A stretch of DNA of 64,000 bases from Axinella damicornis (Eukaryota > Porifera > Demospongiae > Axinellida > Axinellidae), in assembly GCA_963931865.1 (NCBI GenBank), contig OZ007517.1, positions 3,724,164-3,788,163 on the forward strand, written 5' to 3'. Both the position numbers and the translations under genes were made by a program. How positions within the stretch are numbered: the stretch's first letter is position 1; every line of letters begins with the position of its first letter. Shown piece after piece: positions 11,400-28,774 of this stretch. The notes beneath the pieces were generated by a model. The model made no database searches. It worked only from the letters and a program-made list of their open reading frames with translations, and was not told the origin of the DNA.

Positions 11400-11929
11400 C
11401 TTGACCAACGTAACAACCCAAGATGAATGAAGTCACATATATGCTGAGAAAGCATCCAGACAGTACCTGTTAATGGCTCAACACTTTGACTGTTCCCATG
11501 TGATTGAACACTGTGCAATCATTGCTACATGTAACCATGCTGACAGTTCTCTACATGTGTAATGACTCAGTATGTGGATTACCATTGTAATTACCCTTTT
11601 GTTGGTGTGGGCCCGCGCCTCGGCGGCACAAGCCAGCCTTATTGTGGTACTGTAGACCATGTGTTATCAGTTCTAGCCGGATTGGGAATTTCTGAGTGAT
11701 TTGTAAGTTAGCTTCTGTGATTAAAAGATTTGTTGTTTGCTGCCTTCGGCCGCGATCGTTACACATGTATAGGCTACGAGAGCCATTGTATATACATGTA
11801 TGGAGTAGGAACTCATTGTCAACCCTAGCATCATCTTTGTCCATACATTGAATGAACAGGGGCGCCAATTGGAAACACCACTGCACGTGGATGGCAAGTC
11901 AGAATCACGTCCATAAACTAGACAACATC
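11110..11929. other. No gene seen
   Basis: The first part, to 11399, is the right arm of the larger element. Beyond it only short frames occur on both strands. Confidence 0.45.
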
Positions 11930-11939
11930 ACCGCATGCG

Positions 11940-12140
11940 CCTTCATGAGGTAACGTTCGTGAGCTAGGGGCGACAGAGGACAGAACCGTCACAAGGGAAC
12001 GTTCACGAGGGGCGACAGAGGACAGAAAATTCACGAGGGGCGACGGAGGACAGAACAACAGAACATTCACGAGGGGCGATGGAGGACAGAACATCCATGA
12101 GGGGCAGTGGAGGACAGAACCGTCAAGAGGGATTGTTTGC
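11940..12140 (+). repeat. Minisatellite, GAGGGGCGACRGAGGACAGAA unit
   Basis: Six or so imperfect copies of a 30-35 bp unit containing GAGGGGCGACAGAGGACAGA and TTCACGAG lie in tandem. It reads as a local expansion, not a gene. Confidence 0.8.
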
Positions 12141-12277
12141 GAGAGGTTTGTGACATGGATGCTATTATACATGTAAGTAATTACCTCTCTGCATGCATGC
12201 TACATAATGTATTCCTGTACCTGATGAGGCCTGATTAGGCCTAAACCGCGGTCGTGGATAAATAGTAGTAAAATTTA

Positions 12278-13090
12278 CAGTACAGATCACATGTAAGGTA
12301 ACACACGCGAGCGTTTGACTCGCGAGTTAACAGGCGCGCACACGCGAGTACTCGCTCCGCCCGCAGTTTTCACTCGCGAGTGACAAGCTCCGCCCTCGCG
12401 TGTAACGCGAGTTCAAGGTTCGAGTGCACGGTCGAGTTCAATGAGTATACGCGATAAACCACGTGCAAGCTACAGCCAGGTCATGGAAAAGAAGCCAGTG
12501 CCGATCGCATATCGAAGGAACGAAGAAGCCAGAAATACAAATAGTCGCGAGAGACTGAAGAAAAACAAGACCAGGAGTAACTGCGCGATGATGGAGGCAG
12601 GAGAAAGGAGACAAACTGTGCCAGAAGACGAACAAGTATAAAAAAGGCAAGAGCAGTAGAACGGGATAGCATGGGCGACTGCAAGGGTGAAGGACTGGAT
12701 CCCCTGTCGTGCACTCCAGTGCCCCACGCTCTCCCGTTCGTTCTGCTGCTGTTGATCTTGCGTTTGTACTCGCTGTTACGAAGTTCCCCGCTGCTACTCT
12801 TCGGCCTCCACTGGGTCGGTCTTCACAGCTACCTCTGGAAACGGACTGTCTTGGAAGTTCAGACTGATGTAGTTTTGTTCATTTCTTTGTCTTTGTACAA
12901 TGTACAAGTGCTTATTTTGTTCTTTGTGCGATCCAGTACTGTGTATATTCTCGTGCGCACTCGCTCGCAATAATTACTCGCGAGTCCTCGTGGCACCACA
13001 CGCGAGTCCTCGCGAGTTAACTACTTGTCACTCGCGAGTAAACCCCACGCTACACGCGCGAATTTGTTACCTTACGTGTGATCTGTACTG
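12278..13090. mobile_element. TA-flanked inverted-repeat element with CGCGAGT subterminal arrays
   Basis: The ends are CAGTACAGATCACATGTAAGG at 12278 and the near-exact complement ending CTGTACTG at 13090. TA lies directly outside each end. Just inside both ends are clusters of the palindrome ACTCGCGAGT and half sites CGCGAGT, like subterminal transposase-binding motifs. An interior frame at 12441-12641 (66 codons, very basic) has no recognised domain. The element is non-autonomous, with a probable Tc1/mariner-type TA target. Confidence 0.8.
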
Positions 13091-13092
13091 TA

Positions 13093-13636
13093 AGCAATTC
13101 CATCTACGGTAAACTGCCATTCTGTTGAAGATACAACACTATAGTCGAATCTTAGCAGATAAGTATGTAACTGACCATTGGTTGGAATTGAAGAACCTTA
13201 GTACAATCATGACTCCTAGTCAACCAGGAAAACCCTTGAAATACTCAGGTGTCAAAGAAGCTGAGCGGGGCAGTGGAAGCTTTAATTTCTGTGTTTGTGT
13301 GCTTACCAGCCGGCTACGGGAAAAACATTCGTTTATACATGTATGGTTACCTTCCCATTGCATTCAGCAGCTCTCTGCTCACGGGCTAGTGCCTCACTGC
13401 CACATGCCAAGCATAAAAACGGCTTGATGACTTTCAAGCTAGTATACAGTAGCACTGTACATGTGCACACCTCAAGTTATCAGCACATGTGTAAACATTC
13501 ACACATGATTGTGTAACTGATTGGGACACTGCATTGTATTACGTGTTGCCAGACCCCTTCTCAATTTTTCTACGTGGGGTCTACATGTAGGAACGATATA
13601 CCACAAATTTATCACATTCGGTGTTCCATATGTGCC
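13093..13636. other. No gene seen
   Basis: A frame of about 100 codons at 13125-13427 lacks splice or domain support. Confidence 0.4.
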
Positions 13637-13949
13637 CTAGTCTAGTTCCCAGACCAAACCAGTGAGAAGGTTCTGGGCAAATGACCTACCCTTCCGCGTA
13701 GCTGCGAGCACTGCATTCCGCAGTAAGCATCGACGAGGGAAAACTGCACGTTAACTGGTATGTGCAGCTGATGAACAGCGTTATACGTGCAGTGCAGCAC
13801 GCGCACCCGTACATAATGTTATTCATCAGTCATGAGCCTAGCGCCTGTGGCTTCTCACCTACTCATAATTCACACTGAATGAAATTCCTTGGCTATGCAG
13901 AAGGGTAGGCCATTTGGCCAGACCCTCCCTTGTGGGTTGGGTCTGGGAA
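13637..13949. mobile_element. Diverged inverted-repeat element
   Basis: AGTTCCCAGACC near 13644 is matched by GGTCTGGGAACCAGA near 13936, and the next inner blocks (GACCTACCCTTC and GAAGGGTAGGCCATT) are also inverted. It resembles an old member of the TAGCCTCGTTCCCAG family. I could not define a target duplication. Confidence 0.5.
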
Positions 13950-13965
13950 CCAGATTATAAGGTAA

Positions 13966-14182
13966 CGAAGGGGATTTCCGGACAGTCTTTTAATTCCGGA
14001 CACGGCATTCATGCCCCTCGCATTCGCTCCGTTAGCAATTCTTCCAAATGATGTTAAATGCGCATGCATACCCTACCTTCAAACTTTCCAACGCTGTGCA
14101 GTTGTTAGCAAAATCTGCTCCTAGAGAGCGAAAGCTGGGGCCGTGTCCGGAAATCCCTTGCTATCCGGAAACCCCCTCCGTT
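13966..14182. mobile_element. Short MITE with TAAGGTAACG ends
   Basis: TAAGGTAACGAAGGGGATTTCCGGA at about 13960-13985 is mirrored by TCCGGAAACCCCCTCCGTTACCTTA near 14155-14180. The interior repeats CCGGACAC/GTGTCCGG. It has no coding capacity. Confidence 0.65.
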
Positions 14183-14510
14183 ACCTTATGTGCCCATGCT
14201 CATGCTTTGCAAGTGCATAAATAGTAGGCAAACCATTAACTGGAACAGCAACTTCAAATAGAAATTACATGACAGTATTATTATACAAAGTTTCACCACT
14301 CACCACTTTTCTTTGAGTAATAGTCTGGGACAACGGCTGCGCCTGAGCTCATCTGGAAAGAGCTGCACGTAGCATCATCCTCCCAGTCGCTCATTTCCTT
14401 GGGGACTCACACGACACGGCAACACAACATACAGTCAGCCAGTGCAACTCAAACTGGATTCACACCGCGCCACGTGCAGGACTAGTTCAGTGCGCTTTGA
14501 TTAGAGTGTC
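14183..14510. other. Intergenic, no gene seen
   Basis: There are only short open frames and no repeat that I recognise. Confidence 0.4.
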
Positions 14511-14518
14511 TCACATGT

Positions 14519-14571
14519 GCCTCGTACCCAGGCTAGCCAACGGTTCGTGGTATCGGCCTGGGTACGAGGCC
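14519..14571. repeat. Short palindrome, remnant of the TAGCCTCGTTCCCAG family
   Basis: GCCTCGTACCCAGGC and its complement GCCTGGGTACGAGGC face each other across about 20 bases. They look like two element ends without an interior. No clear target duplication is present. Confidence 0.65.
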
Positions 14572-14990
14572 GGAAACTGACTCTGCAAGCATGTGACTTG
14601 AGCTGCATGGGCGGGCCTAGGCCTCATGATTATGTTCACCACAGTCACCTTTTGCTCTCACGCTCAGCTGGAGGTCATGGCCAGTCCTTTCCACCGAAAA
14701 GATTTACAAAGACCTAAGCCGATAGTAAGGCAATTGCAAATTGTACGTTTTAATAGTTTGCGATTTTTTTTTGCGATTTTACAGTATTGTAAGACATGTA
14801 AGAGCTAGACTAAGAGTAAGTGCAGTGATAGCTAGTTTGCTTTGTGGTATCTTTGTGTCTTGGAAGTGCAAGGCATATATTGTTTCGCTAAAAACAAATG
14901 CAAATAAGGGAGGTAGGCCTATGTCCGGAATCTGCAACTGCAAAGTGAAGTAGTTACTTTTCTACAAGTGCCATACACATGCCATAGTCA

Positions 14991-15105
14991 TAGCCTCATT
15001 CCCAGGTCATTCCCACCACCAGTATCGTAAAGGCAATCAACACAGTATTTGACCACTTGCCATATGTAAATACTGCAAGCGATCAAAATGATGGGAATGA
15101 GGCTA
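14991..15105. mobile_element. Short MULE-like MITE (115 bp)
   Basis: The ends are TAGCCTCATTCCCAGG and ATGGGAATGAGGCTA. The flanks CCATAGTCA and CCATATAGTCA look like a target duplication that gained two bases on the right. Confidence 0.65.
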
Positions 15106-15235
15106 CCATATAGTCACTCACCCAACAGCTTCCCTAGGCAGTCACCTACTGCAACCTGAATATGGTCTGGAAGTGGGCAGGAACCCTAGGATATAAAATG
15201 GCAGGGGGAGGGGGAGGTTAATCAGACTCTGTCAT

Positions 15236-15460
15236 CACAGCTGTGACCGCGGGTCAAAACTTTGACCACTCGGTTCACCATTGGACCACACTGGCTTTGA
15301 CTGTTAACAGCACTGTTTTTCAGCCGTTGACCGCTGATTGACTATGTGATAATGTACAGAAGATTGTGTAGCGACCCCACCCCTTCCTTAGTGTACGGGG
15401 TCAACATGTGCAGTCATAGCTGTGACTGGTGCTTGTTGCAGTGACCTCTCCCCCCCCCCC
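15236..15460 (+). repeat. Dispersed repeat rich in TTTGACC / TTGACC motifs
   Basis: The block starts CACAGCTGTGACCGCGGGTC and carries repeated TTTGACC and GTTGACC motifs. Related sequence is at 20231-20433 and partly at 31240-31300. It is a non-coding dispersed repeat. Confidence 0.6.
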
Positions 15461-15651
15461 CCCCGATAAAAGCCATGGGATATTTGTGTCCAGCTGCAAC
15501 ATGGCTGAACCTCATTATGGGAATACCAGTTGTACCGGTATATACATGTACCATGAGCTACCGAGAGTTAGTTGCAATCACTGTCTTGCTATCTGAGGGC
15601 TTAGCTGCCTCTTGTCCTAGCTACATACATAGCTGAAGGATAAGTACTCCC

Positions 15652-15703
15652 TCGCCTCGTTCCCAGGCTCTCGTTCTCGAACGAGTGCCTGGGAACGAGG
15701 CTA
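15652..15703. mobile_element. Minimal 52-bp MULE-like palindrome
   Basis: CCTCGTTCCCAGGC and GCCTGGGAACGAGGCTA face each other with almost no interior. AGTACTCCC occurs at 15643-15651 and 15704-15712, a 9-bp target duplication. It lies just 5' of the hydrolase gene and supplies an upstream in-frame ATG at 15685. Confidence 0.8.
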
Positions 15704-15846
15704 AGTACTCCCCTGTTCCAAAATATTATAGTCTGGAATTTAAGACAAGTACGATAACCTCACTAGTTTCATGTGTATTTCTATTCATTACTGTAGGTCA
15801 GTTAAAGGAGTTTCGGTACAACAAGCATATACGTATAGTGAGGAAG

Positions 15847-17366
15847 ATGTTGCTAATATCCACACTCCTGTGCATGCTAGCAGTCCACGTTTCATGTGAA
15901 GATGTCATTGTAAAACCCGTCAAGACTGGAACAGATACCATTGCCCTGCTATATATTCAAGGGGCTCAAATAACTCCAGACCAGTATATCCCCCTTGTGT
16001 CGGCTATCCAGAAAGCATCACAATACTCCGTCTGGGTTGGCATCCCAGATTTTGCATTTGATGTACCGGAACCCATCGTAATTTCTGGTGGCATTAGCCG
16101 TGTCCTGAAAAACATGACTGCTTCAGGCATGAACACATCGAAGATCTTCTTTGCTGCTCATTCGCTGGGTGGAATCATCCTGCAGAATTACCTCCATGAC
16201 AATCCAAAAAGTGCTGTGGCACAGATTCTAATGGGCTCCTACCTTCTCAGGTCGTACAGGAATGTGACCTTTCCCGTTCCTACACTCACAATTGGTGGAG
16301 AGCTGGATGGACTGTGTCGAGTGACACGCATCATGGAAGAATACTACCATCGTATCTTGCATGCCAATACCATGCCGGACACTGCTGTTAAAAACTTTCC
16401 TGTCACTGTGGTGATGGGTATGTCCCACTTCCAGTTTGCTTCTGGCAATCCTCCAGGCGCTGTCAAGTCCCGGGACCTCAAACCCGAGATCAGTTTCGAT
16501 GATGCTCACACCTCTGTGGCTTTGCTCGTCTCCATCTTTATTTCACTACAAACACTGGCTCACTGTCAACACTAGCAACTGCTGTTCAGAAAACTGGTGA
16601 TTTCCTTCAACCTATTATTAATGCCTATGAACTGGAGGGCTTCTACAACTTCAAGCCCCCTTGCTATGACAATCCCCCAAGCTCTACATGTACCACCGGT
16701 TGCCCCTGGTCACAACAGGCCCAGCAAGTGATGGGCAATCTCACATCGGCAAAACTCATTGACACTGATGCCTTCCACCCAGCAGTACAACTTGGTCACG
16801 AATACTTTCCCCAAATTTTAAACAACTGCACATCACCAACACCTAGCTGTGAAATTAAAATTTCAACGGCTACCCAAAATATCTACAAGATACTCGACAA
16901 GCTTGATACTGCTTTTTTTGCTACCTCCGCTGATGAAATTAGAGCGAAACTGAAGTCTCGGCAAGCAGTCATGGAGGCAGCAGGATATCACAACGTCAGC
17001 TTCAATGTCTCGGATGGTTCCTCAATCTGCAAAGTGATCAACCAGCAGGCCTATGATTGGGCTCTACAGAACACAAGTAGCAACACGTACGCTCGATTTC
17101 AAGAATTTGGGGTTCAGCTTGTCATGGGGGAGGACAAGGGGCCATATGGTGCTGGACCCTTGTGGGTCTTGGCCTCCCTCTCGTACAGCAAAGGTACTAA
17201 TTCAACGGGAGGTGAGATCGTGGAGATACGATCTCCTATGTTGCGAACAGCTTCTGATTATTTTATCAAGCCTGTCTCTGGGATGCACTATTGTAAACTG
17301 CTGTCGCCTGCAAGAGCTATTGAATGGATTTACATTGATGGCCTACGCAAGTACTATTCCATTTGA
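15847..17366 (+). CDS. Secreted alpha/beta-hydrolase-like protein, intronless, one apparent frameshift
   Basis: The ATG at 15847 is chosen because it begins a clear signal peptide (MLLISTLLCMLAVHVSC). An in-frame ATG at 15685 lies in a transposon palindrome and would bury the signal. The nucleophile elbow is FAAHSLGGI with Ser106. Asp154 in GGELDG and His194 in GMSHFQ are plausible partners for a catalytic triad. Several N-x-S/T sites fit a secreted glycoprotein. The first frame ends at 16575. The second half, open to 17366 with Cys-rich KPPCYDNP and a long C-terminal domain, is entered only if one base is missing near 16540-16544. There are no introns, unlike neighbouring genes, so retroposition or horizontal transfer is possible. 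A poly(A) signal follows at 17412. The substrate is unknown. The break may be a sequencing error or a young inactivating change. Confidence 0.7.
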
Positions 17367-17411
17367 TTTAACTACGTAGTTTCTTCCCAATGGTTGAAAT
17401 TTTGAAGTTTG

Positions 17412-17417
17412 AATAAA
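17412..17417 (+). promoter_or_regulatory. Poly(A) signal of the hydrolase gene
   Basis: AATAAA lies 46 bases after the stop codon, at the expected distance for a short 3' UTR. Confidence 0.6.
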
Positions 17418-17419
17418 TT

Positions 17420-18117
17420 CATTGTACCGTCTGCGCATTGTGACATTGTTGATGGAACTTTTAACTACATGGAGAAGAATTAAATCCTACTGAATTTAGT
17501 GCAGTAATCAGGTTGCTGTACATTGATCAATGAAACTGCACAGCTCTGTCTGTAGATTTGTACTGCTGGTATATTATTCCTACCTGCATGGTGATCGACT
17601 GATGTTCAGCCACCTCTGAATGCAGTGACGCAATAGTCTTGCATATGTGCATACGTGCATACACACTGTAAAGAATAATCCAGTCAATGCAGCTACTCCC
17701 TGGCCTACGCGTGCTGGCATGTAAACATGGACGTCATACAACTAAATGGGTGGGGCTAGCTCAGATGTGGACGCGCACGTGCACGCTGCGTGAGTAAATC
17801 ATAAAACACAGAGCGAGCTAACTTGGCACGATCTTGAAAGACGATGCCACGAAACGTAACAGTAACAAAAAGGTAAGCTGCAGGAGGGACTGAATGACTT
17901 GGACCGCATGTTTCAGACATTATTATGCAATGCCAATGAGCGGATGAGGACGTCCTGGTCACGCCCCTTTGTCACTAGTTGGTAGTGGGGTATAGCCTGC
18001 AATACTAAGTATGCCATAGGATGTAGCAGCTGGGAGTAATATTGCTGTGCACGCTAAACGTACCAATTTTCTCCCTCTAAGCGCCATCCCTGGGTAGTCT
18101 CATTCCTAGACAATAAT
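17420..18117. other. Intergenic, no gene seen
   Basis: There is no supported gene, and no clear repeat structure beyond short TGCATACG motifs. Confidence 0.4.
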
Positions 18118-18700
18118 TAGTCTCGCGTGGCCCAGACCCTCCCTAGTTTGGTTCCCAGACCCTTCTGCGTTTCGTTTCCGGGGCGGGAGGGAGACGGATC
18201 CTGCGACGATTAGTGGGGCGAGGCGAAAGGGGAGGGGAGGGAGGGAGAAGGGTCTGGTGACTCTGAACAGGATGTTGTTGGCTCTACCGGAATGCTGGCA
18301 GGGCCAACCAGATTGAAGCAGCAAGTAATTTGTGGCACAATTTCCGCTTTGAACGTGTGAAATGGCGAGAAGATTCAGGGTGAGCAAAACTGCCTCCTTA
18401 GCAGCTTCACAGCTAGGCTACATGCAGTTGATGCCCGAACAAAGCGTGCATGCGATAGGGACGTTTTCGTGAGTCTCCCCACGGGTTCTGGAATGTCTCA
18501 CTATTAAGTCGATCGATCAACTACTATCATACTTGAGGTAAGTTACGTGTAATATTACATATACGGAAAATTATTCAATGATTACATTCCATCGCAAATG
18601 GCATCCTGTTCAGAGTCACCAGACCCTTCTTCCTCCCTCCCCTCCTCTTTTGCCTCGCCCCACTAATCGTCGCGGGAAGGGTCTGGACCATGCGAGACTA
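18118..18700. mobile_element. MULE-like MITE (583 bp) with 9-bp target duplication
   Basis: The left end is TAGTCTCGCGTGGCCCAGACCC and the right end is GGGTCTGGACCATGCGAGACTA. GACAATAAT is exactly duplicated at 18109-18117 and 18701-18709. Further inverted blocks lie inside (GGGGCGAGGCGAAAGGGGAGG against CCTCTTTTGCCTCGCCCC). No transposase frame is present. Confidence 0.88.
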
Positions 18701-18965
18701 GACAATAATAACCCCAGTGAGGATTGTTGAGATCTCACTGGCTGGGAAGGAGACTAACCCCAATATGGCTGAAATTCCCCCATGCATGAGAAGTCTCGCA
18801 GCTGTCCAGGCTCCAGCCCTCAAGGCTGGTAAACATGTTTGATGGGATGGGGGGCTTGGTCCCATGCCCTCTCCTCAAGAGAAAAGAACAGGGAGGAGAG
18901 GAGTCCTGTAGCAATCATGAAACAGCTGTCGACTTCTGGCACATAATCACTTGTGTTCGACCATG

Positions 18966-19250
18966 CCTGTAGCCAGGGGGGGGGGCCTGAATGAACTCAC
19001 CAGTATCATGTGACTACTGTGCATGCCTGCATGGCAAGTGATGAACGGATAGAAAGTAAGCCAGCGTTTTGTTGTGCACGGAAGCAGGAAAGCATTATCA
19101 GTGTAGCACCAAGCATGAAGTAGTTGTGAAAAAGAATGGCCCCCCAAAATTTTCCACTCTTCACGTAGTTTCTGAGCTGTCATACTATCCCAGCTGCCTC
19201 ATACCTCCGGATGAGATTGAACCCCCCTCTATACAAGGCTGGCTACGGGC
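18966..19250. mobile_element. Possible inverted-repeat element, TGTAGCCAGG ends
   Basis: GCCTGTAGCCAGGGGGG at about 18965 is matched in reverse by CCCCCCTCTATACAAGGCTGGCTACGGGC at about 19222-19252. The target duplication is not clear. Confidence 0.4.
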
Positions 19251-19782
19251 CTGTCAACATAAGACGTTCCCACTTTGGTGGCAAATATCGTGCCTTAATA
19301 AGAATCATGTCAAACTCTACAAATTTCACTCTTTGTTCTCAAGACATCCTAGACTTCAGCAAGACTCAAGACACTTCTCACAAGCAACTTTTGTGGTCCA
19401 TTGATTACATTAGCTGCAACAAAAGACCAGCGAGATTGTCCAACAGACCAACTACAATCTCACCTCTCACACACCTTAGCAACTGCATTTCACCTTGCTT
19501 CATTTGCTCCAACCACCTCCTTTTCATGTATCCCTTTGGATTAGCTGCAACCTTTGAATTCATTTTGAGCCTGTAGTTCGGCAATCTGATTGGTACCACC
19601 AGATTCAGGCACCGGAAGTTGACAGCTTTTCTCACAAACGTTACCAGCCTCTCTCCTCCCCGCGTTCATCCAGGAGGGAGCCTGGACCATACCGAGACTG
19701 GGACGTCTCTCCAATTCTCTGCTCAGTCCAGTACAGCTCGATCCCGATTCATTGATTCTGCATTTACTTGTCGTAACATTGC

Positions 19783-25903
<6,121 letters not shown>

Positions 25904-25947
25904 TTCCTCTTTTGTTGTAGGTATGAGCTTCATTGTTTACAGTCGTA

Positions 25948-26090
25948 TCCCTTGAATATCAGTACCCCTTGAATATCAGTACCCCCTGAATATCAGTACC
26001 CCCTGAATATCAGTACCCCCTGAATATCAGTACCCCCTGAATATCAGTACCCCCTGAATATCAGCACCCCTTAAATATCAGCACCCCTTG
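25948..26090 (+). repeat. 16-bp minisatellite just 3' of HS1BP3
   Basis: About nine copies of CCCCTGAATATCAGTA run in tandem, starting about 45 bases after the HS1BP3 stop. They probably lie in its 3' UTR. Confidence 0.93.
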
Positions 26091-26679
26091 GGCCCGAAGA
26101 ATGTGTCCTGATTAACAAGGTGATCAGGCAAAGAAGTTTTTGAAGTTGGGACTTGGCCAGGTGTCCTTAATTTGGCAGATTTCATGAAAGGAGGCAGTTA
26201 GCCTAGTAGAATGTGGAGCATATAATACACCAGACTAGCCTTGCTACAATCTGGTTCAAATACTGACTACTTTAGAAGCAATTTTGAGCTGAGAGCTTCA
26301 GTGAGACTGCCCAGCTTTCTGCCACAAATTATTGAGGTTCCCCCCAAAGTATGCATCACACAGTACTTTGTTCTTGAGACAACTATTGGGGGGGGGGGGG
26401 GGACCAACCATGCATTATGTCAATCCTCATACGAGGACAAAATTGCGACTGGCTCGCAAGACTACAGGCCATGCAATCTCGAGGCTATGACCCCCCCACG
26501 TATGTAGTGCATGTGTCATGTTAAAATACTGTAACAGTATAGCCAGAGGGGGCACTATATATTATGCATGCTCGCCTGCCCCACTATATGTCCGGCCTCT
26601 GAGAATTGAAAGGAGCACAAAAAATAATCACATGGATGCAGCATGGAGCAGAGACAACATCTGTAAATTATGGTCCAGG
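26091..26679. other. Intergenic, no gene seen
   Basis: Contains a 12-base G run near 26390. No supported coding region. Confidence 0.45.
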
Positions 26680-26690
26680 AAAAAAAAAAA
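26680..26690 (-). terminator. Pol III terminator of tRNA-Ser
   Basis: Eleven A on the + strand give a T tract on the - strand, eight bases past the tRNA 3' end. This is a normal RNA polymerase III stop. Confidence 0.85.
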
Positions 26691-26698
26691 CACGATCT

Positions 26699-26780
26699 CG
26701 ACAAGGATGGGATTCGAACCCACGCGTGCAGAGCACAATGGATTAGCAGTCCATCGCCTTAACCACTCGGCCACCTTGTC
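26699..26780 (-). tRNA. tRNA-Ser (anticodon GCU)
   Basis: On the - strand 82 bases fold as a class II tRNA: acceptor stem GACAAGG with CCTTGTC, D arm with GGCCGAGTGG (A box), anticodon stem-loop GGACTGCTAATCC, a long variable arm, and T arm GGTTCGAATCC (B box). Anticodon GCT is at 26745-26747 and reads AGU/AGC codons. It has no intron, and CCA is not encoded, as usual for eukaryotes. Confidence 0.97.
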
Positions 26781-26789
26781 AGCTCATTT

Positions 26790-28737
26790 CCCCCCTATCT
26801 CAACAGAAGTCTTCACAACATGGTCCATGCAGGCTGTGATCATGCATATATAGCACATGTGATGTCTATAGATCATTGATGCCAAGTTAAGTTGTATCAT
26901 GCATGGCTATAATTCGCAGTGGGTATGGCATTTGTACCATCTGAGTGTTAAGATGATTGTACTTACGAGGGCGAAGCTGGCTTGTATCATGATTAGTACT
27001 AACTGACAGTTTTGCAGAAAGAACACAGTTGCCATGGAATTGTTGTACAGTACATGTTTCAACTTCCCCCCAGTCTCCTGCCCACATGTAAGCATGTTTG
27101 TATTGTAACTCAGATGACTATAGGTGTGGCTTCACAACACCCATGCACTACATTACAACTAGGTCATGAAGTCAAGTGTGTAATGCAATGACTGACTTCA
27201 TGTTCACCTACTAGCACATGCAGGAATTTAGGAGAACCTGTAAACAGAATGTTTGGCCATCAACTACAACATACTGGAGTGGTCTCACAATGGATACAGC
27301 ATATGGAGCAGAGAGGAAATGTACCAAAAACTCCACGCCATAGCTTCTTCAAATACTTTGTTCCCTCAGATGCGCTCATCATGATACAACAACTTGAATC
27401 ATTTTCAACCATATAGTACACACACATTTTCGTCAGCACAATAATATTATTGCTTATCAATGTACTTGAAAAGAGCTACACCCAAATTGACCCAATACAG
27501 TATAAATATGCACGTACAAGTTGTACATCACTAACTGGCAATGTACAGCTCCTTGACAAGCTGCCATCGTCTCTTTAACCCCGCCTCCAGCTCCTTGTGA
27601 GTGGCAAGTGTCCACATGCTGCACAGAATGATAACAGAAGAACTGCACTCGTACCTTCTGTGGAACCAGGAGCGAATCCTGCCCGCGAGAGAGCATTTCA
27701 TTTGTACATATGGTGAAGTTCAAATACGGTGGCCAGATGCTAATTTTAGTAACACCATATATGGAAAGGTAGCAGCATGAACATGTTAATTAGTGTTTGT
27801 AGGGTCTTCCGACATAGTTGAACAGCAATTGCAGCTTCAATCCAACCAGTGCAGCTTAGCAGGCTAGTAACCTACATACGTAGCTCTGATGGTGCTCATC
27901 AGCGGTCTTATGGGGGACTATATTAAGGTCATCTCTCTTGGAATCACCGCCCATGCTGGTGAGTCCATGAAAACAGAAAGCTATGAAGCAAAACCTGCCA
28001 GATGATGACAAGCCAACAAATGACCCAGAGCAGCAATGACAGCACTATGATATTGAGTAGAAACACCCCACCCACAGAGAATTCCGTATGGGCAGTCATT
28101 GGTCGAGAGCTGTGATGATTGAAAGCTTGTTAACAAGTGGGAGTCACGAATCTGCACAAGACAGCACTTGTGTCAAGTTAGGCGCTTCAATACCTACGTG
28201 AAATGGAAATATGGTATGCCATATGTAGGCTTATATTGAAATACTTGCTCATTGTCGTCATCCAGCTGAGTATGCATGGCTGCCAGAAGTGGAGTATAGG
28301 TTTTGGCTGAGTTGCTGCCTCTGTGCTTGTTGTTTCAACTTCAATACTCCTACTGTGGTCAATTATTCATCCAAATACACTCAAGATTATGCTAGCAGAA
28401 TTCACGCAGACCTACATGCCGTTCCCAATCTGCCTCCCCCCTTCCCTCCTCTAACCAAGCAGTACCCACCTATTATTTCCTCCTCTCTCCCCATCCGTCT
28501 CTCCACCACCTGTACAGTGTTGCATCCACCTGCCAATTGTGGTGGGAGGGGGTTCTCAAATCCCTCTATCACCAGCACACATGCATGGACACACAGAGAC
28601 AGCTTCCATCAGTTCTATGTGGGATGGCAAAGCAGTGTAGCAATGGCTTGTAACATATGTAGGTGCAACTTCACAAGAAAGCAAGTCTATAATAGTTTCA
28701 GTACCACCAATGTGACATTGCGGCTCCTCCCTCCCCT

Positions 28738-28774
<37 letters not shown>

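Noticed and set aside
12441..12641. 66-codon basic frame as a gene
   Set aside because: It lies inside a TA-flanked element and has no domain or splice support.
18362..18379. MARRFR followed by GTGAGC as a gene start
   Set aside because: It lies inside a 583-bp MITE and the phase does not fit HS1BP3 exon 2.
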